A stretch of 64,000 bases of DNA from Bradyrhizobium sp. (GTDB taxonomy: Bacteria > Pseudomonadota > Alphaproteobacteria > Rhizobiales > Xanthobacteraceae). How positions within the stretch are numbered: the stretch's first letter is position 1; each line of letters opens with the position of its first letter. Of the stretch, positions 1-7,905 are shown in pieces. The stretch is from contig NZ_DAIDJE010000009.1 in the NCBI RefSeq assembly GCF_027451485.1, forward strand, positions 42,800 to 106,799, given 5' to 3'. A program made the translations under genes and the position numbers. The notes under the pieces are model-generated. The model was not told the DNA's origin. It saw only the letters and a program-made list of their open reading frames with translations, and searched no databases.

Positions 1-77
1 GATGGCCTGATCCCCCAATAGAAGGCGTCCAAGGGCGGTCGCGGCCTCTTCGTCCCTTTGAGGGGCGGGAGGCCGTG

Positions 78-85
78 TTCGCTTT
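78..85. repeat. Left copy of 8-bp target site duplication
   Basis: TTCGCTTT directly abuts the left inverted repeat and is identical to the octamer at 1947-1954. Confidence 0.9.
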
Positions 86-110
86 GGCGATTATACCCAA
101 CTTGACAGAA
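86..110 (+). repeat. Left terminal inverted repeat of the IS
   Basis: 25 bp starting GGCGATTAT and ending CTTGACAGAA. It matches the reverse complement of 1922-1946 at 22 of 25 positions; the mismatches are at positions 10, 13 and 14. Confidence 0.9.
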
Positions 111-157
111 GTAGATCAAAGTCGCTACGGTGGCTGAGACAGAGCGGCTTTCTCGCT

Positions 158-976
158 TTATGTGGCTTCGTTGCCTTCGCTGTCGGGCTTGAACAGTCCA
201 AGGGGGTACCCTTGTCCATTGCAGCGGAATCGAAACTGCGTCAGGTGTCTATCACCGAAAACATCAAGGTAGTCGATCTCGCCGTAAACATAGATCGCCG
301 TGTGATTTTGAAGGATGGCGTTTTCCTCGAATGCCGTCAGATCGCGTTCGAAAGTTGGAAACATCACATTTGCAGTCCCAGCGCCGGGAGGCAAAATTCC
401 TTTTGTTGGGTTTTCCAAACAATGAAGGGGCAGTTGGGTAACAAGTGGAAGTTCTCGAATCTCAATCTTAGCCCACTGGAGAGCGTCGCTGGCTGGAGTT
501 TGCCCGTTGTTTTTAACGTCAACGCATACGGCGAAGCCTTCTTTTTTATTCAAGTTACCAGGATCCTTGGTTCTGATAACTCCCGCGACCGTTACGTAAG
601 CGCGCAACTGCCGCTTAGCGGTATCACGCGCCAGTTCCACAGATGCGGAGGTAGCATCGGCGGCACGCTCAGCGGCTATACCGGCCTTTTTGGCGTCGTC
701 AGCGGCGAAGCGGATCAGTCGCAACTGCCAATAGAACAATCCAATCTGGGCACCTCCTACAATAACCAGCCAAAGCGTGAAAAAACCGGCCGCATCATGC
801 GTAACCCAATCCCAAAATCCGCCTTCTGGTGGTTGTTGGCCATTTTCTTTTGCAGCATTGGTGGGGGATTGATGCTCGGGTGGAGAGCTGCGCGATGAGG
901 CGAACAACATTCCCACTGCGAAGACCGCGACTGCCAGAAACACACCAAGAAAAAGCTCTGGCACCCGAAATTTCAT
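158..976 (-). CDS. IS passenger: two-helix membrane protein of unknown function
   Basis: 272 residues. A hydrophobic segment near residues 8-26 and a second near 65-85 (around FFTLWLVIVGGAQIGLFYW) frame a short proline-rich stretch. An alanine-rich amphipathic helix (about 90-120) follows, then a soluble C-terminal domain of about 150 residues with no motif I recognise. The ATG overlaps the transposase stop by four bases (ATGA), so the two are probably translationally coupled. The stop is 48 bp inside the left end of the element, which makes this cargo of the IS and not a chromosomal gene. Similar proteins are familiar as hypothetical proteins in Bradyrhizobium. IS1595-family elements are known to carry passenger genes. 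The function is unknown. Confidence 0.8.
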   Translation of the reverse strand: MKFRVPELFLGVFLAVAVFAVGMLFASSRSSPPEHQSPTNAAKENGQQPPEGGFWDWVTHDAAGFFTLWLVIVGGAQIGLFYWQLRLIRFAADDAKKAGIAAERAADATSASVELARDTAKRQLRAYVTVAGVIRTKDPGNLNKKEGFAVCVDVKNNGQTPASDALQWAKIEIRELPLVTQLPLHCLENPTKGILPPGAGTANVMFPTFERDLTAFEENAILQNHTAIYVYGEIDYLDVFGDRHLTQFRFRCNGQGYPLGLFKPDSEGNEAT

Positions 977-1878
977 ACGCCCTCAATCGCCGCGCCGAAA
1001 ATATCCTCGTTGAAGCGATTATTATACCGGAACTGGAACTCTGCAACGTAAAGTGGCAGGTACTTTTTGCTGACCTTATGGAAAGTACCGACGACGCCGC
1101 GCTTGATGATCGACCAGAAGCCTTCAATCGTATTGGTGTGCACTGCACCGACGACATGAACCCCCTTGGCATGGTCAACAACGCCGTGGTTGTAGCGGAA
1201 GCCCAGCCGACGATAGCCAGCGTTTTCATCGGTGCAGAGAAGGCTGACGCGAGTCGAGACGGTTTCTCTGACGAATGTCTCAAGTGTGGGCGTGTTAATC
1301 TTATCAATCACGCGGACGATCACATTACCCTTACGCTTGACGGCACCGATCACGACGAATTTGAGAGGATCGCCAGCGCCGCCGCTCTTGCCCGACCTCT
1401 TATCCCAATGGCGGTTCTTGTCTTTTCCGCCGACGAAGGTTTCATCAACCTCAACGATGCCGCCGAGTTTATCGAGGTCCTGCATCAGCGCGGTACGGAC
1501 CTTGTGGCACATGCTCCAAGCGGTCTTGTACGAACCGAAACCCATGTAGCGCTTGATTTGCAGCGCGCTCATGCCCTTCTTGCTAGTCAGCATGAGGTGA
1601 ACGACCTTGTACCAGTCGCGGAGCGGCTTGTTGGTATTCTCAAAGATCGTTCCGGCGAGAACCGAGAATCGATAGCCATCCGGCGCACATTTCTCGCATT
1701 GCCAATGCCATTTGCGGGACGGCAGATCATAGACAGCAGGATTTCCACAACGCGGGCAGCGGACGCCTTCGGGCCAGCGGCGCGCCACCAAGTAGGCGCG
1801 GCAAGCGTCTTCATGCGGAAACATGTCCTCGAATTGCTTTTCGGTCAGTTGGTGAACCGCCTTCGGACGTTTGGCCAT
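973..1878 (-). CDS. IS1595-family transposase
   Basis: 301 residues from an ATG at 1878 preceded by AGGGAGG six bases away. An in-frame ATG at 1911 exists but has no such site. The N-terminal zinc ribbon has CPRC and CEKC cysteine pairs. The catalytic domain shows VDETFVGG with the first acidic residue, CTDENAGY with the second, and HTNTIEGFWSIIKR carrying the glutamate region and trailing K/R typical of this family. Length and motif order match a full-length IS1595 transposase, and there is no frameshift. It catalyses cut-and-paste type transposition of the surrounding element. Confidence 0.93.
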   Translation of the reverse strand: MAKRPKAVHQLTEKQFEDMFPHEDACRAYLVARRWPEGVRCPRCGNPAVYDLPSRKWHWQCEKCAPDGYRFSVLAGTIFENTNKPLRDWYKVVHLMLTSKKGMSALQIKRYMGFGSYKTAWSMCHKVRTALMQDLDKLGGIVEVDETFVGGKDKNRHWDKRSGKSGGAGDPLKFVVIGAVKRKGNVIVRVIDKINTPTLETFVRETVSTRVSLLCTDENAGYRRLGFRYNHGVVDHAKGVHVVGAVHTNTIEGFWSIIKRGVVGTFHKVSKKYLPLYVAEFQFRYNNRFNEDIFGAAIEGV

Positions 1879-1921
1879 CAATGCCTCCCTAGAATGGAAG
1901 GATTTTGCCATGTCTGAGGCT

Positions 1922-1946
1922 TTCTGTCAAGTAAGGGATAATCGCC
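1922..1946 (-). repeat. Right terminal inverted repeat of the IS
   Basis: Partner of the left end at 86-110. It lies just upstream of the transposase start, so the transposase promoter probably sits in or next to this repeat. Confidence 0.9.
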
Positions 1947-1954
1947 TTCGCTTT
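1947..1954. repeat. Right copy of 8-bp target site duplication
   Basis: TTCGCTTT directly abuts the right inverted repeat and is identical to the octamer at 78-85. Confidence 0.9.
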
Positions 1955-1959
1955 TGGGG

Positions 1960-1973
1960 ACGGCTTAAGCCGT
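1960..1973. repeat. 14-bp perfect palindrome
   Basis: ACGGCTTAAGCCGT lies six bases beyond the right target duplication, in the native DNA next to the IS insertion point. It could be an operator or part of the target preference. No function is shown. Confidence 0.4.
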
Positions 1974-2058
1974 TGGGAACAAACGCTCTTTGCGGATGCC
2001 AAGGTTACTGATAGGTTAACCAGATTTCCGGGGGCGATCAGCACGGGACGTAGAGCCG

Positions 2059-2613
2059 ATGGCAGAGGCACAGAATATCGGAAGCGAGGCTGGCGAGGCG
2101 CGCTCGACGCGGTTGCGCGATGCGCTCCGCAAGGCGCGGATCGAGGCTGCCGACCGAACCGGTGTCGTGGTCGATCTGCGGGACGCCGAAGTCGCGCGCC
2201 TTGAAATCCTGAGCGAGGCGTTGGACCCGCTGTTTGCACAAATTCCCGACAACGTTGATTTGTTCGACCGCGGCATCAGCCAGGGCGAGACACCGCGGTT
2301 GTGGATCGACGTGGTCGCCCATGTGCTGATGGGACGCGACAAACGCGCTTATCGCTTCGTACAGGACACCCGCTTCGGCCGCATCCTGATCGCCGAATCC
2401 CATGACGTGCCGGTCATCGTCGATGCCGTCACCGATTATGTCGCGCGCCGCATGATCGAGCGCGAGCATGCGCTGGTCGCTTCGCCCGCGGCTGACGCAG
2501 CGCCGGTCGAGGAGCCGCGCCGCAGTCGGTTCTGGCCGTTTACGCTTGGCTTCATTCTCGGGGCGCTGGCGCTATTCGCCGTGGCGCTGTTTGCGAGCCT
2601 GAGCAGCCTCTAA
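2059..2613 (+). CDS. Hypothetical protein with C-terminal membrane anchor
   Basis: 184 residues. The first 140 residues are charged and probably cytoplasmic, with a helical stretch RLRDALRKARIEAADRTG. A single hydrophobic helix (about 160-182, FTLGFILGALALFAVALFAS) ends the protein, giving a tail-anchored topology. I recognise it as a conserved alphaproteobacterial protein but know no function. It stands alone: the IS lies upstream, and the convergent metallophosphoesterase ends nine bases downstream. Confidence 0.8.
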   Translation: MAEAQNIGSEAGEARSTRLRDALRKARIEAADRTGVVVDLRDAEVARLEILSEALDPLFAQIPDNVDLFDRGISQGETPRLWIDVVAHVLMGRDKRAYRFVQDTRFGRILIAESHDVPVIVDAVTDYVARRMIEREHALVASPAADAAPVEEPRRSRFWPFTLGFILGALALFAVALFASLSSL

Positions 2614-2621
2614 GCCCATGA

Positions 2622-3515
2622 CTAAAGCAGCCGTACCCGTCTGATTTCCCGCACCTGAAGCGCATCATTGATACCGCGCACCGTCTGCTGGCAGCGCCAG
2701 CCATCGCCGTCGCGCGCGATCGAAAACAGGTTGTAGGCGGCGTGCGGATGCTGGCCGTGCGCGAATGCCGAGGCCGATGGCACCCCGATTGCCGGAATCG
2801 ACGATCCATTCGGCCCATCGATCCGGATTGTGGAGTGGATGTGGTCATGCCCGTGCAGCACCATTTCCAAGCCATATTGCTTCAACAGCGTCAGTAAATC
2901 AGACGAGTCGGTCAGGCGCTTGCTGCGTGCGGTGGAGCGGAGCCGATGGTGAATCAGCAGAACACGAAACAGCGGTTCGGTGGCCAGCGAAGCGAGCATG
3001 CGCTCCAGCGCTTCCATTTGCTTTTTTCCGAGCCAACCTGTCGCCATGAAAGGCGGAGTCGGTACCGCCGATGAAACGCTGATCAAGGCCAGGGGGCCGC
3101 GGCGTCGCAGCGACGGAAAGATATCATCCCGATCCGGCGCGCCGTCGCCAGCGACATAGCTTCCCCAAGCTTCAGCAAACCGGTGAGCTGTCGCGCGGAC
3201 ATAGGTATCGTGGTTGCCGGGAATGACAGTGACGCGATCCGGCGGACCGATAGTCTTCAGCCATGCCAAAGCCGGCGCGAATTCGGCCTCCAGCGCCAGG
3301 TTGACGAGATCGCCGGTGACCGCAACGTGGTCCGGCACCTGTGCCGCCAAGTCCGACGTCAGCACATCGACCACATCGCGCCGATGATAGCGGTGCCGGT
3401 TCCTGGTCCAGTTCAGGTAGCCCAGCAACCGCTTGCTCATGAGTTCGGAGAGCCGCGGATCTGGCAGCGGCGGAAGGTGCGGGTCCGATACATGTGCAAG
3501 CGAAAACGCCGCCAT
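2622..3515 (-). CDS. Metallophosphoesterase (calcineurin-like)
   Basis: 297 residues from the ATG at 3515; this start places the conserved HVSDPH motif near the N-terminus and avoids overlap with the divergent Nudix gene. All metal-binding motifs of class III phosphoesterases are present in order: DPH, GDLVN, GNHD, LIHH and GHDH. The family includes cyclic-nucleotide phosphodiesterases such as CpdA and other phosphodiesterases; the substrate cannot be read from sequence. No signal peptide is seen, so it is probably cytoplasmic. It is divergent from the Nudix gene across an 88-bp gap. Confidence 0.88.
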   Translation of the reverse strand: MAAFSLAHVSDPHLPPLPDPRLSELMSKRLLGYLNWTRNRHRYHRRDVVDVLTSDLAAQVPDHVAVTGDLVNLALEAEFAPALAWLKTIGPPDRVTVIPGNHDTYVRATAHRFAEAWGSYVAGDGAPDRDDIFPSLRRRGPLALISVSSAVPTPPFMATGWLGKKQMEALERMLASLATEPLFRVLLIHHRLRSTARSKRLTDSSDLLTLLKQYGLEMVLHGHDHIHSTIRIDGPNGSSIPAIGVPSASAFAHGQHPHAAYNLFSIARDGDGWRCQQTVRGINDALQVREIRRVRLL

Positions 3516-3603
3516 TAGCCGCTTCCGTTCGAAAGAGCTTGCCGATGAGCGCCTCAACTTTGTCGGCAAGCAGTAACGAAGTATTGGCAAGCCGTTAGCC
3601 GGG

Positions 3604-4137
3604 ATGCAAGGATCAAACGCAACCGCAGACGTTGCAAGGATTACCGTGACGACGACCATACAGCGCCTGCGAACCCGTTTTGAGCCGATGCTTCGGCGGC
3701 TGTTTCATTTCTATTGGCGGTTTGCGCGCGGCATGACCCTCGGCGTGCGTGCGGTGGTGCTGGACAGCGACAACCGCGTGTTCCTGGTCAAGCACAGCTA
3801 TGTCAGCGGCTGGCATCTGCCCGGCGGGGGGGTGGAAACCGGCGAGACGATTCGTCTGGCTCTGCAACGTGAACTGGTAGAGGAGGGACGGATCGAGCTT
3901 GCCGGCGAGCCAATATTGTTCGGCGTTTATCTGAACAGTCATATTTCGAGGCGTGATCATGTCGTGCTCTACGTGGTCCGGAATTTCCGGCAGGATCGCT
4001 TACCGGAGCCGAACCGCGAGATCATCGATTGTGGCTTTTTCGAAACGCGGGCATTGCCGCCGGGCACGACACTGGGAACGCGATTGCGGATCTCGGAAGT
4101 GACCGAAGACAAGCCGCCGATTCGAACCTGGCGTTAG
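3604..4137 (+). CDS. Nudix hydrolase
   Basis: 177 residues. The Nudix box starts at the GGG of LPGGGVETGET and runs through RELVEEG, with the metal-binding glutamates of the G-x5-E-x7-RE-x2-EE-x-G pattern. The core begins near residue 45; the first 30 residues are basic and hydrophobic, so an internal start at MLRRLF (residue 29) is possible. It presumably hydrolyses a nucleoside-diphosphate-linked compound; the substrate is unknown. The neighbouring glycosyltransferase, 61 bp downstream on the same strand, hints at sugar-nucleotide metabolism, but that is inference. Confidence 0.85.
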   Translation: MQGSNATADVARITVTTTIQRLRTRFEPMLRRLFHFYWRFARGMTLGVRAVVLDSDNRVFLVKHSYVSGWHLPGGGVETGETIRLALQRELVEEGRIELAGEPILFGVYLNSHISRRDHVVLYVVRNFRQDRLPEPNREIIDCGFFETRALPPGTTLGTRLRISEVTEDKPPIRTWR

Positions 4138-4175
4138 AGAACGTTAGCGATAGGCCCGTATGATCGGACAAACCC

Positions 4176-4187
4176 TAACGATCGTTA
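4176..4187. promoter_or_regulatory. 12-bp perfect palindrome upstream of glycosyltransferase
   Basis: TAACGATCGTTA ends 11 bp before the glycosyltransferase ATG, directly in front of its AAGGAT ribosome-binding region. Position and symmetry suggest an operator or a translation-control hairpin. No regulator is identified. Confidence 0.35.
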
Positions 4188-4198
4188 AGGATTTGCCC

Positions 4199-5236
4199 AT
4201 GAGCGCCGCACCGCAGTCCACGCGCCCGCTGAAGTTCCGCGGCGATCTGGCGGGTATGGCAGAGGCGCTGGCGGAATTCGCAAAGTCCGAATTTCCGGAA
4301 GCTGAGGAGGCGCGGCCGCGAGTGGCTGTCCTGGTGCCATGCTTCAACGAGGAAGCCGCGGTGGCAACCGTGATCGCCGACTTCCGGAAGTCCCTGCCTT
4401 CGGCCGCGATCTATGTCTACGACAATAATTCAACCGATCGCACTGCTGCAGTCGCCCGCGATGCCGGCGCCATCGTTCGCAGCGAGAGACGCCAGGGCAA
4501 GGGGCATGTCGTCCGGCGCATGTTTGCCGACGTCGATGCTGATATTTACGTGCTGGTCGATGGCGATGCCACCTATGATGCCGCAAGCATCCCGAAAATG
4601 ATCGACACTCTTGCGTCGGAACGTCTCGATATGGTGGTAGGATTGCGGGTGGATCAGGCGCGGGCTGCCTGGCGGCCGGGCCACCGCACCGGCAACTGGC
4701 TTTTGACCAGCTTCCTGGCGTCGATGTTTGGAAAGGCCTTCAACGATATTCTTTCCGGCTATCGCGTGTTTTCGCGGCGCTTCGTCAAATCCTTTCCCGT
4801 TTTGTCGGACGGTTTTGAGATCGAAACCGAATTGAGCGTTCACGCCCTGGAACTGGCGCTGCCGACGGCCGAGATCGAGACGCCTTATTATGCACGCCCC
4901 GAAGGGTCGACGAGCAAGCTCAATACCTGGCGCGACGGCTTTCGTATTCTCGGGACCATCCTCAAGCTCTATCGATCCGAGAAGCCCCTGCGGTTCTTCA
5001 CCGCGATCGGCATCTTTCTAGCGCTTCTCTCGATCGGGCTCGCGATTCCGGTGTTCATCACCTATTTCGAGCAGGGCATCGTCCCCCGCCTGCCGACCGC
5101 GGTGCTGTCAATGGGGATGATGATCCTGGCGATGCTTTCGCTGGCCTCCGGTCTGGTGCTCGACACCGTGACGCGCGGTCGCCGGGAGATGAAGCTGTTG
5201 GCCTATCTGGCGCAAGGGGTGGTGGAGAAGGCTTGA
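4199..5236 (+). CDS. Family 2 glycosyltransferase with C-terminal membrane segments
   Basis: 345 residues from the ATG at 4199, chosen over an in-frame ATG at 4160 because TTAAGGAT lies just ahead. The GT-A fold begins at VAVLVPCFNEEAAVATVI, with the nucleotide-binding DNNSTDRT and the acidic metal motif LVDGDATYD. The pattern resembles dolichol-phosphate-mannose-synthase-like bacterial enzymes that transfer sugars to lipid carriers. Two hydrophobic segments near the C-terminus (FFTAIGIFLALLSIGLAI and VLSMGMMILAMLSLASGLVL) anchor it in the inner membrane. The acceptor is unknown. Confidence 0.85.
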   Translation: MSAAPQSTRPLKFRGDLAGMAEALAEFAKSEFPEAEEARPRVAVLVPCFNEEAAVATVIADFRKSLPSAAIYVYDNNSTDRTAAVARDAGAIVRSERRQGKGHVVRRMFADVDADIYVLVDGDATYDAASIPKMIDTLASERLDMVVGLRVDQARAAWRPGHRTGNWLLTSFLASMFGKAFNDILSGYRVFSRRFVKSFPVLSDGFEIETELSVHALELALPTAEIETPYYARPEGSTSKLNTWRDGFRILGTILKLYRSEKPLRFFTAIGIFLALLSIGLAIPVFITYFEQGIVPRLPTAVLSMGMMILAMLSLASGLVLDTVTRGRREMKLLAYLAQGVVEKA

Positions 5237-5269
5237 CGGGCTCGTACATTCGAAGTTCAACGTGGCCCG

Positions 5270-5782
5270 ATGAGTGATCTCTCGCTGACGATCCTGGCCG
5301 AGACCGCCAATGACGCGCAGGCGGTCGAACGTCTGCTTGAGCGTACCTTCGGGCCCGGCCGTTTCGTCCTGAGCGCCTATCGCATTCGCGAGCACGTCGA
5401 TCATTTGCTGGACCTGTCGTTCACCGCCTGGATCGGGACCCTGCTGGTCGGCTCCGTGCGGCAGTTGCCGATCACTGTCGGAAACGTCAAGGCGCTGCTG
5501 CTCGGGCCGTTGACGGTCGAACCCCCGTTTCGCAAGCACGGCGTCGGACGCCTTCTGCTCGAACGCGCCCTTCGCGACGCCAAGGCGAAAGGCCACCGCC
5601 TGGTTCTCCTGGTCGGCGACGAGGCCTACTACAGCCGTGTCGGCTTCAGGCCTGTGCCGCGCGGGCGGGCGACCATGCCGGGACCGGTCGACTATAGCCG
5701 CCTGCTGGTCGCTGAACTCGTGGACGGCGCATTCGAGGGCGTCTCCGGCGCCATTCGTCCCGATTGGGATTTTGCGAAGTAG
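5270..5782 (+). CDS. GNAT family N-acetyltransferase (YhbS-like)
   Basis: 170 residues. The acetyl-CoA-binding motif A is visible as RKHGVGRLLLERALRDAK, followed by YYSRVGFRPV, typical of the YhbS branch. YhbS-like proteins are predicted acetyltransferases without a firmly established substrate. It starts 33 bp after the glycosyltransferase on the same strand and may be cotranscribed. It ends 31 bp from the convergent end of the DUF4159 operon. Confidence 0.85.
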   Translation: MSDLSLTILAETANDAQAVERLLERTFGPGRFVLSAYRIREHVDHLLDLSFTAWIGTLLVGSVRQLPITVGNVKALLLGPLTVEPPFRKHGVGRLLLERALRDAKAKGHRLVLLVGDEAYYSRVGFRPVPRGRATMPGPVDYSRLLVAELVDGAFEGVSGAIRPDWDFAK

Positions 5783-5813
5783 AAGCGCTGCCCGGGAGTG
5801 AGGTCCGAACAGC

Positions 5814-7877
5814 TCAACGCCCTTCGCGCACCCAGGTCGCAGCAAACGCGCCGAGCAGCAGCAGCAAGCCGATCAGGCCGGCAAAGACGGGCAGAACGCC
5901 GACGCCCTTCACGATGCTGGCGTCGCGCATTTTCACGCCCATCCAGCCGTCGCCACGGAAAATGCTCGAAGCGTGAACCGGCACGATGCGTGGGATGTCG
6001 ATGCTGGAACCGTCAACGACACGCTGGACGTCGCCGCCGGTCGCTTGCGCCAGCGGCTTCAGCGTTTCGGTAGTGGAGGTGACTTCCGAAAATTCCTTCG
6101 GGTTGGTCGGCCCGACATTGATCAGTGCCTTCAATGTGCCGTCGGTCGCCTGCCACAGGCCAAGCTCGTTGGCTTGCATGGTTGCCGTCCACAGCCCGGG
6201 CTCACCGGCACTCAAGGTCAGTTCGCGGGTAGCGCCCGACGGCGAGGTCACCGTAACCGGCGAAACGCTGTCGGCCATGGTCTGGCGCTGCACGACAAGA
6301 TCATGGCCGTGCACCTGCAAATGCAATGCTTCTTCGTCGAGATCCGGCTGCTTCATCAGCCAGTGCGACATCCGCCGCAAAAGATCGAGGTGCGGCCCGC
6401 CGCCTTCATAACCGCGCGCCCACAGCCAGATATGATCGGTGAGCAGCAGCGCGACGCGGCCCTCGCCAAACCGCGACAGCAAGAGCAGCGGTTCGCCGTC
6501 GGCCCCCGTCATGACAGGCGGGGTTGTCGCGTTGCGGGTATCCACGGTGCGGAAAAAGCGGCTCCAGTGCGGCGGATTGCTGTTCGAGCCTTCGAGGCCG
6601 CGTGTCACGGGATGGCGTTTGCCGAAGTCGCTGAGCTGGGCATAAAACGGCTTCTCGGTGACCCCGACGGGTTCTGCGGGAAGTACTGTATCCAGCGGAG
6701 TGCGCCAGATGCTGGTGGACGAGGCATAGTCGGGACCGGCAGACACGAGGACCGCGCCGCCCGAGCGTACGTAGCGCGCGATATTGTCGAAGTAAGCGGT
6801 CGGCAGCACGCCCTGGCGCGCGTAACGGTCGAAGATGATCAGCTGAAATTCGTGGATCTTCTGCTGGAACAGTTCGCGTGTCGGAAAGGCGATCAGCGAC
6901 AACTCGTTGATCGGCGTGCCGTCCTGTTTCTCCGGCGGCCGCAGAATCGTGAAATGCACGAGGTCGACGCTGGGGTCGGACTTCAAAAGATTGCGCCAGG
7001 TGCGCTCCCCGGAATGCGGTTCGCCGGACACCAGCAGCACGCGCAACTTGTCGCGCACGCCGTCGATCGCGACGACCGCGCGGTTGTTGACGAGTGTGAG
7101 CTCGTTTTCGAGCGGCGAGGCCTCGATCTCCACGATATTCTGGCCGGCATGCTTGATGTCGACGTCGACATTGACGGTCTGGCCGCTAAGAACCGTTCGT
7201 TCGTTGATGGTTTCACCATCGATGCGCACCGCGACCTTGGCGCGCTGGCCGGTGACGCCCTGATCGTCCAGACGGTAGGTGATGGTCTGCGGCTGTCCGA
7301 CAATGCCGAAGCGGGGCGCTGCGGTAATCGCAATGCGGCGGTCACGCTCGTCCTTGCGGCCGGTGATCAGCGCATGGACCGGAGCCTGAAATCCGAGCGC
7401 GGCAGCGTTGGCCGGAATATCATGCACCCGTCCGTCCGTGATCAGAAACGCGCCGGCGACGCGATCGACCGGTACGTCGGAGAGCGCTGACGAAACTGCG
7501 CCGAACAGTTTGGTGCCGTCGGTTTCGCCATCGGCCTGGCCGGCTTCGACTACGCGAACCTCAAGTCCGGGAATCTTCTTCAGGCGGTCGACCAGGGCCT
7601 GTTGCGCTCGCGCGGTCTCGTTGGTGCGATCGCCAAAGCTTTGGCTCGGACTCTTGTCGACGACGACGACCGCCACCGATGATAATGGTTCACGCCGCTC
7701 GCGGGTGAACGACGGATTGGCGAGCGCCAGCAGCAGCAGGCCCAACGCAGCCAGCCGCAGCCACGCACCACGCGGGCGGCCCACGAGCAGCAGCACCGCA
7801 ATCACGGCGATCGCGGCCAGCGCCGCCCAGAGCACGGGCGAGGGGATCAGCGGGGTAAACGCGATACCGTAGTTCAT
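5814..7877 (-). CDS. Large membrane protein with VWA-like/amidotransferase-like region, last gene of MoxR operon
   Basis: 687 residues. Two membrane helices lie at the N-terminus (about 13-33 and 39-54) and one at the C-terminus (about 660-682). Between them is a large, mostly periplasmic region. It opens with VVVVDKSPSQS, which resembles the DxSxS metal-site motif of von Willebrand A domains, and later resembles a class I glutamine-amidotransferase-like fold (GGAVLVSAGPDY). It is the last gene of a four-gene minus-strand operon with moxR, DUF58 and DUF4159 genes, 28 bp after the latter. Such clusters are thought to build or regulate envelope complexes with MoxR as chaperone; the actual task here is unknown. 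Confidence 0.78.
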   Translation of the reverse strand: MNYGIAFTPLIPSPVLWAALAAIAVIAVLLLVGRPRGAWLRLAALGLLLLALANPSFTRERREPLSSVAVVVVDKSPSQSFGDRTNETARAQQALVDRLKKIPGLEVRVVEAGQADGETDGTKLFGAVSSALSDVPVDRVAGAFLITDGRVHDIPANAAALGFQAPVHALITGRKDERDRRIAITAAPRFGIVGQPQTITYRLDDQGVTGQRAKVAVRIDGETINERTVLSGQTVNVDVDIKHAGQNIVEIEASPLENELTLVNNRAVVAIDGVRDKLRVLLVSGEPHSGERTWRNLLKSDPSVDLVHFTILRPPEKQDGTPINELSLIAFPTRELFQQKIHEFQLIIFDRYARQGVLPTAYFDNIARYVRSGGAVLVSAGPDYASSTSIWRTPLDTVLPAEPVGVTEKPFYAQLSDFGKRHPVTRGLEGSNSNPPHWSRFFRTVDTRNATTPPVMTGADGEPLLLLSRFGEGRVALLLTDHIWLWARGYEGGGPHLDLLRRMSHWLMKQPDLDEEALHLQVHGHDLVVQRQTMADSVSPVTVTSPSGATRELTLSAGEPGLWTATMQANELGLWQATDGTLKALINVGPTNPKEFSEVTSTTETLKPLAQATGGDVQRVVDGSSIDIPRIVPVHASSIFRGDGWMGVKMRDASIVKGVGVLPVFAGLIGLLLLLGAFAATWVREGR

Positions 7878-7905
7878 GACATGGACCCGTCCGTGATCGC
7901 AGCGA

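Larger units (their letters stand above)
86..1946 (-). mobile_element. Complete IS1595-family insertion sequence with passenger gene
   Basis: The element is 1861 bp. Its ends are 25-bp imperfect inverted repeats at 86-110 and 1922-1946; both read GGCGATTAT at the outer end and ACTTGACAGAA at the inner end, and 22 of 25 positions match. The identical octamer TTCGCTTT lies directly outside each end, at 78-85 and 1947-1954. An 8-bp target duplication is what the IS1595 family produces. Inside are a DDE-type transposase and a second gene that overlaps its stop codon, so this is a passenger-carrying IS. Near-perfect ends and an intact duplication suggest a recent, possibly still active, insertion. 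It landed between genes: no interrupted reading frame is visible after joining the flanks. Confidence 0.93.

Noticed and set aside
829..1917. Plus-strand frame of 362 codons across the transposase
   Set aside because: It is antisense to a transposase with a complete set of motifs, inside the element.
5973..7490. Long plus-strand open frame of 505 codons
   Set aside because: It is antisense to the 687-residue membrane protein gene, which has membrane helices and operon context; the antisense translation is arginine- and histidine-rich with no domain, as expected from GC-rich shadow frames.
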